Below are positions 44,397-53,805 of a stretch of DNA of 64,000 nucleotides, one piece after another. How positions within the stretch are numbered: position 1 is the first letter of the stretch; each line of letters starts with the position of its first letter. Origin of the DNA: an uncultured Nitrospirales bacterium (GTDB lineage: Bacteria; Nitrospirota; Nitrospiria; Nitrospirales; UBA8639); NCBI GenBank assembly GCA_958295805.1, contig OY282373.1, forward strand, positions 1,087,001-1,151,000, given 5' to 3'. The notes beneath the pieces are model-generated. The model ran no database searches, was not told the DNA's origin, and saw nothing but the letters and a program-made list of their open reading frames with translations. Position numbers and translations under genes: made by a program.

Positions 44397-44978
44397 ATGT
44401 CTTGGAGGCGTGATCGATGCCGAGGGGCTGGACGGTGGGTTTGGTGGGTGACCGTCATGCTGCTGTTCGGTGCGTATGAAGGCCGTGCATCCGATCGACC
44501 GGGGGAATCCGGGCGAACGCCGGCGGCACACGTTGGATCGGTGATGGCGATGCTGGCCACGTTTGATGAGGCCGGCGTGCTTCCGCCGGAGTCGAGTCCC
44601 CAGGCGAATCAATTGATTCGCGCGCTCATTCAATTCCAATCCGCCTTCCTGAAAAGCTCTGAAGCCGCCGTGCGGGAATTTCTTGCGTCCGCCTTGCAGG
44701 TCCACGGTCGCCAACGGGCACGGGCCATCCTGAATCGTTTTGCCCTGACGGGGTGGACTTCTGAATCCCTTGAGGCGGTGGTGGATTATTCCATGCACCA
44801 TTCCATGTGGGATAATCCAAAGCGGAGCCGTGCGTTTCAAGCTTACAATCTGAGTGAGCGCGATTGGGAATTCGTGCAGAACGTTTTTCTTCAAGCTCGC
44901 CGAAACCTGGTTGGTCGTGGACGCGATCTCCACGCGGTGTTTGCCGGGCATCGTTCCAGGATGCCCGGTGGTCGGTAA
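44397..44978 (+). CDS. Secreted helical protein of unknown function
   Basis: The start is ATG 44397 or 44394 after GAGAGGTGAG; the product is about 193 residues. A signal peptide covers roughly the first 30 residues (WVWWVTVMLLFGAYEGRA). The mature part looks mostly helical (ANQLIRALIQFQSAFLKSSEAAVREFLASAL) with no cysteines and an aromatic C-terminal region (MWDNPKRSRAFQAYNLSERDWEFV). I do not recognise the domain. It is convergent with the following minus-strand gene. Confidence 0.65.
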   Translation: MSWRRDRCRGAGRWVWWVTVMLLFGAYEGRASDRPGESGRTPAAHVGSVMAMLATFDEAGVLPPESSPQANQLIRALIQFQSAFLKSSEAAVREFLASALQVHGRQRARAILNRFALTGWTSESLEAVVDYSMHHSMWDNPKRSRAFQAYNLSERDWEFVQNVFLQARRNLVGRGRDLHAVFAGHRSRMPGGR

Positions 44979-45009
44979 TGCACCAGAGTGTTCTTTTTCC
45001 GTTGCGTGA

Positions 45010-45768
45010 TTATTGTTCTCCGCGTCTTACGTGAATGAAGCAGATGGGATCACCGACAAGCGCCGTGGCGTGGTCGTGTTTTTCAACGTGAAAGAAGACG
45101 CGCCGTTTGCGGCACCAGTCCGTCACCCAGGGAATTTCTTCAACGGACGTGGTGACGAGACCGGGGCTTGCAAGTTTCTGCAAACATCCGTCGGTCAGTC
45201 GCAGGATTTTTGCTCGTTCCCTCGAAAAGGCGAGAGCGTTGAAGGTGACGGGGTTGGCTCGCCCGTAGGAGAGTGCCGAGGTTTCAGGGTAACAGTCGGG
45301 ATCATTCAACACGCTGACCATCCAGACGTGATCGAAGGTTCCCCGTGCGCGTCGTGCGTTGCCGGCCTGAATCCTGAAGGGAATCTCCTGGCAGGCGGCG
45401 TTGAGGGTTTCGGCCTCAAGCGTTCGAAGCGTATACGCCGCGACGGCACGATCAAGTTCAGTCGTTTCCATAATCAGCGGGGGCAGTTCAGCGACACCGG
45501 CGCCCACGTACAGGCTTCGGCCTGCCCGAGGCAGACGGGCTTTGAGCACGGTCGCAAGGTTCAGTCCGGTTTGTTGGCAGGGGCCTTTTCGATCTTGCCA
45601 GAACGCCAAGCCTCCGTAGTCACAGTAGATTGAACCAAGGGTCGCATAGTCGAGGGCATGGAAGACTTGGGCTGTGATTCGCCTGGTGGTGGGCCGAAGG
45701 GCTTTCTGCCGCGTGGTCGTCTTTTTGCTCATGCCAAAGGGTCGTCGCGTTGGCGAAAGCGAGTGCAT
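45010..45768 (-). CDS. Hypothetical protein with methyltransferase-like segment
   Basis: ATG 45768 is preceded by AGGA; ATG 45732 is an alternative (240 residues). The N-terminus is basic. SLYVGAGVAELPPLI resembles the glycine-rich first loop of a Rossmann-type S-adenosylmethionine-binding fold, and FDHVWMVSVLNDPD could be the later strand with an acidic motif. The rest is not recognisable. A SAM-dependent methyltransferase role is a tentative guess. Confidence 0.6.
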   Translation of the reverse strand: MHSLSPTRRPFGMSKKTTTRQKALRPTTRRITAQVFHALDYATLGSIYCDYGGLAFWQDRKGPCQQTGLNLATVLKARLPRAGRSLYVGAGVAELPPLIMETTELDRAVAAYTLRTLEAETLNAACQEIPFRIQAGNARRARGTFDHVWMVSVLNDPDCYPETSALSYGRANPVTFNALAFSRERAKILRLTDGCLQKLASPGLVTTSVEEIPWVTDWCRKRRVFFHVEKHDHATALVGDPICFIHVRRGEQ

Positions 45769-45957
45769 GCGTCCTGAAGCCCACGTCCGATTGACTCGAA
45801 TCGTCGAAGATGGTGTAATTCCGTCTCCATTGACGTTGGCGTTCAGAACGTGTACGTGGAATGGTGTGTGATCTCAATTCGTCCCTCGCATTGTCAAGCC
45901 TGAGACAACCAAGCACGTGGATTCGTCCTTTTTTCGACGAGTCACGCATGATTCAAC

Positions 45958-46926
45958 ATGGACGTTTTTGCTGAAATACGTCGAGTCGTTGACGTGGAAC
46001 GGCAGGCGCTTGCGCGTCTTCAAGAGAGCATGGGGCCGGCTTACGAAGAGGCCGGCCGATGGTTGTATGCCTGCTCGGGTACGGTCATTCTCACGGGCGT
46101 GGGCAAGTCGGGGATTATTGCTCAAAAAATTGCGGCGACCATGATTTCCACCGGAACGCCGGCGACGTTTTTGCACGGTGCGGAGGCCATGCACGGGGAC
46201 GTCGGCGTCATCCAAAGCCATGACGTGGTGTTGGCGATCAGCAAATCGGGTGAGAGTGAGGAGTTACTGACCATTCTTCCCGTGGTGAGAAGCCTCGGCG
46301 CGAAAGTCATTTCCATTACCGCTCAGCCGATGTCTACGCTGGCGCGCGACTCGGATCTGGTTTTGCACACGCCGATTGAGGAGGAGGCCTGTCCCTTGAA
46401 CATGGCTCCGACGAGCAGCACCACGGCCGCGTTGGTGGTTGGGGACGCGCTGGCGATGACGCTCATGAAGTTGCGAAACTTTAAACCGGATGACTTTGCG
46501 CTGAATCATCCGGGGGGGCAATTGGGTAAGCGGTTGTTGCTCAACGTCGGCGACGTCATGCGGTCGGGAACGGACAATCCGATGATTCGGCTTCAGACGA
46601 GTCCACGGCACATGCTGTATGAAATTACGAACAAACGAGCCGGCGCCGTGTCCGTGGTGGACGACGCGGGTCATCTGGTGGGGTTGGTGACCGATTACGA
46701 TATCCGTCGAGCCTTGGAGTCAGGGAAGGACTTCTTCAGTCTAACGGTCCAGGAGATCATGAATCCCGGCCCGGAATGCGTCTATGACGATCAGAAGGCA
46801 TTTTTCGCCTTGGAACGGATGGAAAAGCGGGAGAAGCCGATTTCCGTGTTGCCGGTGCTGAATCGTCAAGAAACGGTCGTGGGAATGGTCCATCTTCACG
46901 ACCTCGTGGCTCGTGGATTGAGATGA
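45958..46926 (+). CDS. kdsD: Arabinose-5-phosphate isomerase (KpsF/GutQ family)
   Basis: A 322-residue protein with a SIS sugar-isomerase domain (VILTGVGKSGIIAQKIAATM, STGTPATFLHGAEAMHGDVG, AISKSGESEELL, ALNHPGGQLGKRLL) followed by two CBS domains (residues about 200-320). It converts ribulose-5-phosphate to arabinose-5-phosphate, the first step of Kdo synthesis, so the cell should make a Kdo-containing outer-membrane lipopolysaccharide or capsule. It begins the envelope polysaccharide region but is separated from the next gene by 126 bases. The choice among kdsD, kpsF and gutQ names cannot be made by sequence alone. Confidence 0.92.
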   Translation: MDVFAEIRRVVDVERQALARLQESMGPAYEEAGRWLYACSGTVILTGVGKSGIIAQKIAATMISTGTPATFLHGAEAMHGDVGVIQSHDVVLAISKSGESEELLTILPVVRSLGAKVISITAQPMSTLARDSDLVLHTPIEEEACPLNMAPTSSTTAALVVGDALAMTLMKLRNFKPDDFALNHPGGQLGKRLLLNVGDVMRSGTDNPMIRLQTSPRHMLYEITNKRAGAVSVVDDAGHLVGLVTDYDIRRALESGKDFFSLTVQEIMNPGPECVYDDQKAFFALERMEKREKPISVLPVLNRQETVVGMVHLHDLVARGLR

Positions 46927-47052
46927 TTGGGGGAGTATCTCAGCTTGAAATTTTCTGGCGGATTCATCCCCGCGGGCTGGGTGAGGCACATTCTCAAACT
47001 GAGACACTGCCGGGGGTTGCAAGGCGTTGAGCATGAAAAGTAGAATGCGCGA

Positions 47053-47733
47053 ATGAGTCAGGCACAGGCGAAGCGGGCGTTGAGCAGGGATGAAATGGAA
47101 CGGGTCGCTCGGCCGTTGAGCGATGAAGGTGCCGTCGGTCGAGACGGATACAAACGCGCCTTCGATCTTGCGATCATAGGCCTCGCCGGTGTCCTGCTGT
47201 TTCCTGTATGGCTGATCCTTTGTCTCGTCATTCCCGTCGCCATCTGGCTGGAAGATCGCGGAACGATTTTCTACATCCAAGAGCGGGCCGGGCATGGCGG
47301 GAAGTCCTTCAGGATGTTTAAATTCCGCACGATGAGAGAACACGCCGATGAAACGGGGGGCAATCTGGAAAAGGGCCTCAAGGCATTGACGCGAGTTGGA
47401 AACATCCTGCGCAGATTTCATCTTGACGAGATACCGCAACTGATCAACGTCGTGAGGGGAGAGATGAGCCTGGTAGGGCCGCGGCCGGAATGGATCATCC
47501 GGCACCGGCGATTCTGCCGCGATCTGCCCGAATTCAAGCAGCGTCTAAATGTCAAGCCCGGCATCGCGGGACTGGCGCAGGTGTACGGCCACTATTGGTC
47601 AAGCCCACGCGAAAAGTTGAGGTATGACAACCTCTATATCAAAACGTGCAGCCCCTGGATTGACCTCAAGGTGCTCGTCCTCACCGTCTGGGTCGTCGTC
47701 AAGCGAGCGATCCGTGGGGGGGGGGGGGGGTAA
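47053..47733 (+). CDS. Initiating phosphoglycosyltransferase (bacterial sugar transferase)
   Basis: A 226-residue protein with one membrane segment (about residues 36-62), then the monotopic phosphoglycosyltransferase core: MFKFRTMREHADE, RFHLDEIPQLINVVRGEMSLVGPRPE and KPGIAGLAQVYG. These enzymes load the first sugar-1-phosphate onto undecaprenyl phosphate to begin polysaccharide assembly. The gene ends in a run of 15 G followed by TAA. Slippage by one base would replace the GGGGG end with tails of about 20 residues, so expression may vary, though the tail is outside the catalytic core. Confidence 0.92.
   Translation: MSQAQAKRALSRDEMERVARPLSDEGAVGRDGYKRAFDLAIIGLAGVLLFPVWLILCLVIPVAIWLEDRGTIFYIQERAGHGGKSFRMFKFRTMREHADETGGNLEKGLKALTRVGNILRRFHLDEIPQLINVVRGEMSLVGPRPEWIIRHRRFCRDLPEFKQRLNVKPGIAGLAQVYGHYWSSPREKLRYDNLYIKTCSPWIDLKVLVLTVWVVVKRAIRGGGGG
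47716..47730 (+). repeat. G15 homopolymer tract
   Basis: Fifteen consecutive G residues at the 3' end of the phosphoglycosyltransferase gene, directly before its TAA. Such tracts slip easily during replication and are hard to sequence, so the true length is uncertain. Confidence 0.9.
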
Positions 47734-47953
47734 TTCATTCTTCAGGTCAATCAAGAATCCGTCGCCTCCTGACCAGAAATTGTAAAAAGTAGATCATTCG
47801 CCGACGGCATCAAGGGTACCCACCTTTTCTTTCGGAGGCGAGACTTTGAGGCCGTTGACACGTCTATGTTCCGAATACTGAGCGTAGGTTTTCCGATTCT
47901 TCTCCTGTCAGGTCACGTAAACCCCTTCCAATCCATGAAAGACGACAAAGCTG
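47734..47953. other. Spacer before the LRR protein gene
   Basis: About 220 bases with moderately AT-rich sequence; I see no gene or clear promoter. Confidence 0.4.
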
Positions 47954-49975
47954 ATGGCAGATAACGAGCGTTTCTCTAAGACGCTTCTTCGACGGGGATC
48001 GCGGAGAGGTGGTGGAGTACAACATCAGGGTCGTGTAGGGCAAATCGACTTGCCGGCCGGCTACGGGCAGTGGCGCGGGCTCCGACGGTCCGGGCTAGGG
48101 GCGGTTCTTCTGGTGATTCTGGGTATCCTCTGCGGGGTGGGTGCATCTGGCGACGCGGCACAGGAGAGCCGGAACGAGATGAGTCCGGTCCAATCAAACG
48201 CCGGCGATACAGATCACATGACGCCCTCCATACCGCCGCCGGCATCCGATTTCTGCGCTCGGACGCTCCCAATCTGGTACTGGATTTTGAAAGCGATCCC
48301 GGACGTCTCAGATTGCGCCGACGTCACGGCGGAGCACTTGGCCACCGTGACGAGTCTGGATTTGTCCGGACGGGATCTCTCGGTGTTGAAGGTTGGAGAC
48401 TTTGCCGGTCTGAACCGTCTGGAAACCTTGCGACTGGACAACAATCGCCTGACGACGCTGTCCCCTGGGGTGTTCGGCGGGTTAGGCCGTCTGAAAACAC
48501 TTCGGTTGGACAACAATCGTCTGAGGATTTTACCTGAGGGAGTATTCGCTGGCCTGGGCCACATGCGAACACTTCAGTTAGACGGCAACGACTTGACGAC
48601 GCTGCCCGTGGGCATGTTCGTCGGCTTGGATCGTTTGCAAACACTGCTGTTGGATAGGAACCCGGGCGCTCCCTTCGGGTTCATCCCGACAGTGGAGCGT
48701 ATTGGGGAAGATGATGGATCGGACGGCCGGCGGATCAAGGTGCGAGTGCGCCTTGCGCAAGGTGCGCCGTTCCCCATGCGCGTGACCTGGACGACCGGTG
48801 CAGGAGGCAGGGTTTCGCAAACCGGCAGGGTCATGATCCCGGCTGGCCAAATGGTGAGCGAGCCGTTTGCCGTTGCCGGGCAAGTGGCCGACGTGACCCT
48901 GACCAACATGGAATTCATGGGCATCACCGAGGAATTCTCCGACGATACGGTGCGGATTACCGGCCTGGTGTTGGAAGCAGACGAGTTGCGGCTGATGGCG
49001 GGCAACGTCTGCGGCCGGACGGAACAAATCCAGGACGCGATCATGAAGTCAGCCGGCGTTTCGGAATGTGCCGATGTCACGGCGGATTACTGGGCCACCG
49101 TGACGGACCTGGATTTGTCGAACCTGGGGATATCCGACTTGAAGCCCAGCGACTTTGCCGGACTGTATCGTGTACGAACTCTGAAGTTGGACGGCAACGA
49201 CTTGACGACACTGCCTGCGGGGGTGTTTGGCGGCTTGGACCATCTGCGAAAACTGAGGTTGAACGACAACAACTTGACGACGCTGCCTGCGGGGGTGTTT
49301 GGCGGCTTGGACCATCTGCGAAAACTGAGGTTGGACGACAACAACTTGACGACGCTGCCTGCGGGGGTGTTTGGCGGCTTGGATCGTCTGCGAAAAGTGA
49401 GGTTGGACGGCAACGACTTGACGACGCTGCCTGCGGGGGTGTTTGGCGGCTTGGATCGTCTGCGAATACTGAGGTTGGACGGCAACGACTTGACGACGCT
49501 GCCTGCGGGGGTGTTTGGCGGCTTGGATCGTCTGCGAATACTGAAGTTGGACGGCAACGACTTGACGACGCTGCCCTCTAGGGTGTTCGTCGGCTTGAGT
49601 CTGCAAGTACTGCTGTTGGGTGGCAACCCGGGTGCTCCCTTCAGGTTCACCCCGACAGTGGAGCGTATTGGGGAAGGTGATGGACCGGACGACCAGCGGA
49701 TCAAGGTGCGAGTGCGCCTTGCGCAAGGTGCGCCGTTCCCCATGCGCATGACGTGGAAGACCGGTGCAGGGGGCAGGGCTCCGCAAACCGGCAAGGCAAC
49801 GATCCCGTCTGGCCAAATGGTGAGCGAGTCGTTTGCCGTTGCCGGGCACGTGGCAGATGTGACCCTGAGCAACCTGGAGTTCATGGGCATCACCGAGGAA
49901 TTCTCCGACAATAGGAGCTGGGTCGCCAGACATTGGCAGTGGCCGACGCATTACGGTACGGACATCAACCGTTGA
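47954..49975 (+). CDS. Leucine-rich-repeat secreted protein, C-terminus altered
   Basis: A 673-residue protein with an export signal near residues 46-68 (LGAVLLVILGILCGVGASG). It has two modules, each with a cysteine pair-containing cap (SDCADVTAEHLATVTSLDL; SECADVTADYWATVTDLDL), several 24-residue LRRs of the LTTLPAGVFGGLDxLRxLRL type, and an approximately 100-residue beta-rich segment (NPGAPF...TEEFSD). The second module stops matching the first after TEEFSD and ends in an unrelated tail (RSWVARHWQWPTHYG), suggesting truncation or a frame change near 49910. Such LRR proteins bind other proteins or glycans at the surface. It lies inside the polysaccharide locus. Confidence 0.85.
   Translation: MADNERFSKTLLRRGSRRGGGVQHQGRVGQIDLPAGYGQWRGLRRSGLGAVLLVILGILCGVGASGDAAQESRNEMSPVQSNAGDTDHMTPSIPPPASDFCARTLPIWYWILKAIPDVSDCADVTAEHLATVTSLDLSGRDLSVLKVGDFAGLNRLETLRLDNNRLTTLSPGVFGGLGRLKTLRLDNNRLRILPEGVFAGLGHMRTLQLDGNDLTTLPVGMFVGLDRLQTLLLDRNPGAPFGFIPTVERIGEDDGSDGRRIKVRVRLAQGAPFPMRVTWTTGAGGRVSQTGRVMIPAGQMVSEPFAVAGQVADVTLTNMEFMGITEEFSDDTVRITGLVLEADELRLMAGNVCGRTEQIQDAIMKSAGVSECADVTADYWATVTDLDLSNLGISDLKPSDFAGLYRVRTLKLDGNDLTTLPAGVFGGLDHLRKLRLNDNNLTTLPAGVFGGLDHLRKLRLDDNNLTTLPAGVFGGLDRLRKVRLDGNDLTTLPAGVFGGLDRLRILRLDGNDLTTLPAGVFGGLDRLRILKLDGNDLTTLPSRVFVGLSLQVLLLGGNPGAPFRFTPTVERIGEGDGPDDQRIKVRVRLAQGAPFPMRMTWKTGAGGRAPQTGKATIPSGQMVSESFAVAGHVADVTLSNLEFMGITEEFSDNRSWVARHWQWPTHYGTDINR
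49175..49580 (+). repeat. 72-base coding tandem repeat (24-residue LRR units)
   Basis: The word CTTGACGAC recurs at 49201, 49273, 49345, 49417, 49489 and 49561. Units are almost identical, so this is a recent expansion. A minus-strand open frame across it is a by-product. Confidence 0.9.
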
Positions 49976-50020
49976 GTCAAGAACCCCTTGAGTCGATCAA
50001 CAGAGGAAAAACACAAAACC

Positions 50021-50893
50021 ATGGCGCTTTCCGAAAAAGACCTGAGTGAAGGACAAGGATGTTCCCCTGACCAGACAGGGGAAGACACGGAGTTTTTTGA
50101 CTACGTCCTCATCCTGTTTCGGTATCGGTGGTTGATCTTCTGGACGGTAAGCCTATGCACGGCCGGGATTCTGCTCTATGCCGGTCTCCAAGAGCCGGAG
50201 TTTGAATCCGTCGCGATCATCTACTCGCTAGATCAGAACCAGTTGGTTAGCGTTCTGTCCAGCGAAGTCACGAGAAGAGACATTGTAAGAAAGCTCTACC
50301 AATATGAACGGGACGGCGAAACGTCCATCGTCGATTTGACCGAAATATTAGGCGCCGGTTCAGAACAGCGGGCCGTTCAAACTCTACAGGGAATGGCCCG
50401 TTTCACGAATTCCCTAGAGAAGAAATACGTGACTTCTATCGTCGTGACGTCCCGGTCACCACAGCTTTCGGCGATCGTGGCGAATGCATACGTTGTGCAA
50501 CTCCTCATGGATGAATACGACAATCTCAAGGAACGCCGCAGACATCTCACACCGAATGATTTGGCCAAGATCAGGAAGACTGATTTTGTTACAAATGAAT
50601 TTGAAAACTTGCAGATGAGAATGGATACGGTCGGCGTCAAAGTTTTTCAAGGCTTTCAAATCGGCAACACGGAAGTACACTCCCTCGCGAGGCCTCCGGA
50701 AGTTCCAGTTGAAAGATATGGAATGAAAGCGATGCTTGCTGTCGGGCTGGCGGTCGGTTTAGGCGGCTCGATTTTTATGGTGTCTCTTATTGAGTACATC
50801 AGGCACAAACGGCATGCCGGACGGTTGACGTTCTTAGCCAACGAGTTGAGAAAAGACATAAGGTGGCTAAGCAGCAGATTGAGTAAAAAATAG
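50021..50893 (+). CDS. Wzz-like polysaccharide chain-length/co-polymerase protein
   Basis: ATG 50021 lies after AGAGGAAA (290 residues); TTG 49988 is less likely. One transmembrane helix near the N-terminus (YRWLIFWTVSLCTAGILLYAGL) and one near the C-terminus (KAMLAVGLAVGLGGSIFMVSLI) enclose a periplasmic part with helical segments, as in Wzz-type co-polymerases. The family's proline-glycine motif before the second helix is represented by ARPPEVPVERYG. There is no kinase domain. It should set polymer length together with the adjacent polymerase/ligase. Confidence 0.8.
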   Translation: MALSEKDLSEGQGCSPDQTGEDTEFFDYVLILFRYRWLIFWTVSLCTAGILLYAGLQEPEFESVAIIYSLDQNQLVSVLSSEVTRRDIVRKLYQYERDGETSIVDLTEILGAGSEQRAVQTLQGMARFTNSLEKKYVTSIVVTSRSPQLSAIVANAYVVQLLMDEYDNLKERRRHLTPNDLAKIRKTDFVTNEFENLQMRMDTVGVKVFQGFQIGNTEVHSLARPPEVPVERYGMKAMLAVGLAVGLGGSIFMVSLIEYIRHKRHAGRLTFLANELRKDIRWLSSRLSKK

Positions 50894-51006
50894 GGACACC
50901 CGTTCCCGTTCGTTACTTTTTCGTGCAACTCTTTTGTTGACAATAAATCCAGTCAGAGAAAACAACCCTTCTTGACACCATACCGAATTCTATTCATTTT
51001 CCGTCC

Positions 51007-52272
51007 ATGCCACGTAAGTTTACCGCCGAATCCTGGTTCTTTAGCCTTTACCTTGGTGTAGCGCCCGTCTTCTGGTTACCGGGGGTAAGCCCGTCCGTTG
51101 TAGGTTTGCTGAAGACGACTCTTGTGGTCGTTGCCGTCGGAGTGTTGTTCTCCCGTATGGCGACAACGGGTCTCGTCCTTCTTCCAAGGGGATTGATGGG
51201 ACCGGCGGGTTTTGTCATGCTGCTCTTCCTTTCGGTCCCTGGCCTTGTTCAAGCCAGAGATCCGTTTGTGGCGATCGAATTTGTTGTAGACATAGGAATT
51301 TGCGCGACGTTTCTCTGGTGTTTCTACAACTTGGCTCGGCAAGGTGGCACCATAAGGATGATCTTCGTCCGAAGCTTGACCATCATCACCTTGTTTGCGG
51401 CGATCACGGTCGTGAGTGTTCTGACGGGGCTACCGGATTGGGACGTACCTTTGGAAATGCACCATTCTGCATCGTTCACTGATGTAGGATTCAACAGTAG
51501 CCGAACGGGATGGTCACTCTCACTTGCCTTATACTTGCCGAGCACGTTACTTCTCCTCCCAGCGAAGACAAGTCAAAAATTTGTTTGTCCACCCGTTTTT
51601 TTTATCTTAGTTGGGATAATCTTTGTCAGCCAGCTCGCAAGCGGAGGGCGTACCGGCATGCTTGTGTCGTTGTTCACGATTGTCGCTTTCATGTTTGTCA
51701 TCTCAAGGTGGATGGTGGGAGCCTTGGCTGTCGGCGTGTTAGGAGCCGTGACGTTGGTCCCTTTAGATCTCTGGATCAATCATCTTCGACTGGAGCACTT
51801 ATTAAGCTCAGAGTTATCCTTAACCAATCTGAATGCTTTCAGTACTAATCGAATTAAAACTGATATCAGGGCTGTCGAGTTGATCGGAGAACAGATGTTC
51901 AGCGGTTATGGAATGGGGCAAATACTGCTGCTTGCCGGTCCAGGCGAGGTAATAGAGGTTCACAACCTCTGGCTCAGATGGGCAGTTGAAAGTGGAATAT
52001 TCCTTCCCTTATTTTTCTTTGCCATGATTTGCTCTGCTCTGTGTCAATTGTGGCGGCTTACGCTTAGTACTCCGAAAAGTAAAGACGACAGAATCGTCGC
52101 TTTCGTATTGGGTCTGATATTGCTGGGCGGGATTGTGATATCGCTGTTCGAACCGAGAGCATTGATAGGGGCGTTTCAGAATACGGCTGTTTGGTGGGCA
52201 GCAATGGGAATTTTGCTAGGAACCTACTCTAGGCGAAAAGCTATAGACGCCCGATGCACTGCCCCGTCGTGA
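51007..52272 (+). CDS. O-antigen ligase/polymerase-like membrane protein
   Basis: A 421-residue protein with about ten transmembrane helices and a large loop near residues 275-320 (EVHNLWLRWAVESG), the usual place of the catalytic region in WaaL/Wzy-type enzymes. FVSQLASGGRTGMLV fits the RxG/GRxG pattern of the family. It could polymerise or ligate the repeat unit; sequence alone does not separate Wzy from WaaL. The flippase gene follows after three bases. Confidence 0.82.
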   Translation: MPRKFTAESWFFSLYLGVAPVFWLPGVSPSVVGLLKTTLVVVAVGVLFSRMATTGLVLLPRGLMGPAGFVMLLFLSVPGLVQARDPFVAIEFVVDIGICATFLWCFYNLARQGGTIRMIFVRSLTIITLFAAITVVSVLTGLPDWDVPLEMHHSASFTDVGFNSSRTGWSLSLALYLPSTLLLLPAKTSQKFVCPPVFFILVGIIFVSQLASGGRTGMLVSLFTIVAFMFVISRWMVGALAVGVLGAVTLVPLDLWINHLRLEHLLSSELSLTNLNAFSTNRIKTDIRAVELIGEQMFSGYGMGQILLLAGPGEVIEVHNLWLRWAVESGIFLPLFFFAMICSALCQLWRLTLSTPKSKDDRIVAFVLGLILLGGIVISLFEPRALIGAFQNTAVWWAAMGILLGTYSRRKAIDARCTAPS

Positions 52273-52275
52273 AAC

Positions 52276-53805
52276 GTGACTAGCGCATCAGACTCAGACC
52301 CTGTTGGTGTTAGCAAGATATCGTTGACAAATTCTGCCCTGAGCGGGTCGTTCTGGATCTCGACGCAATGGTTTCTGAACAAGCTTGTTACCGCCGCTGC
52401 GACGCTTCTCATTGCATTTTTTCTTTCCCCGGAAGACTACGGCGTAGCGGTAACTGCCTTTGCCGTCGCGACGGTCGTTTGGGTCTTTCTGCCGGAGGTC
52501 ATGGGCGACGTCCTGCTCGCCTATCCTCGACGTCTTCAGCTTCTGGCGCCGACTGCTCAGCGTCTCGCCTTCAGGATTGCCGTAATCAGTGGGTCCGTGA
52601 CGCTGCTCTCAATACCCGTCGCGTTGTGGATATACGATACCTATCCTCCGTTGTGGTTCGGCGGTCTTCTTGCCGTGTTGGCAATTCGTCCGTTCTGTAT
52701 GGCGATGTCCGTGGTGCCTCTGTCGAATCTCCGACAGAAACTTGAATTTCGCCGAATTGCCATGATCGATGGATTTCTTCAATTTGCAGCGACGTTGCTA
52801 TCGGTTGGGTGTGCGGCCGTCGGCGGACGCGGCGCCTCCCTCGTGGTCCCTCAGATTCTCAACGAAGCAGCGAGAGCAGTCTGCTACGTGCGCGTAGGTT
52901 CCATTCGCAGCACTCGACGCTTCCACCGGCGGTTTGCACGCATGCTCATGCGCGTCTACTTCATGGGGGCGGGTGCCCAATACGTCCACAATGTCTTAGT
53001 CATGACAGAGATCGTCGTCCTTGGATACGTGGCTGGAGAATATCAAACCGGGCTTTTCGGATTTGCTTTTCTGCTGGCGGCGCAGGCGAATGGGGTCATT
53101 GCGGGTAGAATCGGAATGGTCTTGCAATCGGTCTTTGGAGAATTGCAGCAACATCCTGTACGCCAAGTCGAAGGATTTCTCCGTACACAAAGTGTGCTGG
53201 GTGCGGTGTGCGTTCCAGTCGCGCTTCTACAAGTTGTGCTTGCCAAGCCATTTTTTGATTTGGTGTTGGCATCAAAGTGGCAGCCGGCCATTCCGGTCTT
53301 TCAAGCGTTAAGTTTATTGCAAGCGTTCTACTTTGCGTCGGGTCCGAGCATGGCGTGTCTCAAGTCGCAGCGTCGCTTTCACGTCCTGTTTCTTTGGCAA
53401 AGTATTCAGATACTGCTGTCGTTCCCCGCATTCTGGTTTGGTGCCAAGCAGGGAGGGGCCGTTGGCGTGGCCATCGCCAGTATGCTGATGTGGTCAATCA
53501 GTATTCCAACGGGGATTTGGCTCTGCACCAGGGTTGATGGAAGAGGGCGTCTGCGTCAGACGGTCAGCGTCTTTCTGCATTCTTGGCTCGTTGGATTGCC
53601 CGTGTTTGCCTTAGGCTACGTGCTGGTGCAGTGGCTGGATAGCTGGGGGACGATGGGAGACGTGGTGGCTGTCACGATAGCTGCTCCTACGTTGTTCATC
53701 ATTGTGCTGTGTATTACCCGATTTGTGAATCGGGAGTTTCAGTCTGTTGCCGATTACGTGTGGCAGGTGGGCTGGCACGGCATCAGGAGCGTGGCGTTTC
53801 GATAA
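52276..53805 (+). CDS. Wzx-like oligosaccharide flippase
   Basis: Starting at GTG 52276, three bases after the preceding stop, the 509-residue product has 12 or more probable transmembrane helices and the MATE/MVF-type start SGSFWISTQWFLNKLVTAAATLLIAFFLSPEDYG. It should move lipid-linked repeat units across the inner membrane. The stop overlaps the asnB ATG by one base (TAATG), so the genes are translated together. Confidence 0.87.
   Translation: MTSASDSDPVGVSKISLTNSALSGSFWISTQWFLNKLVTAAATLLIAFFLSPEDYGVAVTAFAVATVVWVFLPEVMGDVLLAYPRRLQLLAPTAQRLAFRIAVISGSVTLLSIPVALWIYDTYPPLWFGGLLAVLAIRPFCMAMSVVPLSNLRQKLEFRRIAMIDGFLQFAATLLSVGCAAVGGRGASLVVPQILNEAARAVCYVRVGSIRSTRRFHRRFARMLMRVYFMGAGAQYVHNVLVMTEIVVLGYVAGEYQTGLFGFAFLLAAQANGVIAGRIGMVLQSVFGELQQHPVRQVEGFLRTQSVLGAVCVPVALLQVVLAKPFFDLVLASKWQPAIPVFQALSLLQAFYFASGPSMACLKSQRRFHVLFLWQSIQILLSFPAFWFGAKQGGAVGVAIASMLMWSISIPTGIWLCTRVDGRGRLRQTVSVFLHSWLVGLPVFALGYVLVQWLDSWGTMGDVVAVTIAAPTLFIIVLCITRFVNREFQSVADYVWQVGWHGIRSVAFR

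Noticed and set aside
49175-49580. Regular repeats as CRISPR
   Set aside because: They are coding LRR units without variable spacers.
49049-49951. Minus-strand repetitive frames opposite the LRR gene
   Set aside because: They arise because the 72-base unit is a multiple of three and open on both strands; the plus-strand frame has the LRR consensus.
50937-51000. TTGACA words at 50937 and 50972 as promoter -35 boxes before the O-antigen ligase-like gene
   Set aside because: At 16-18 bases downstream only poor -10 matches (such as CATTTT) occur.
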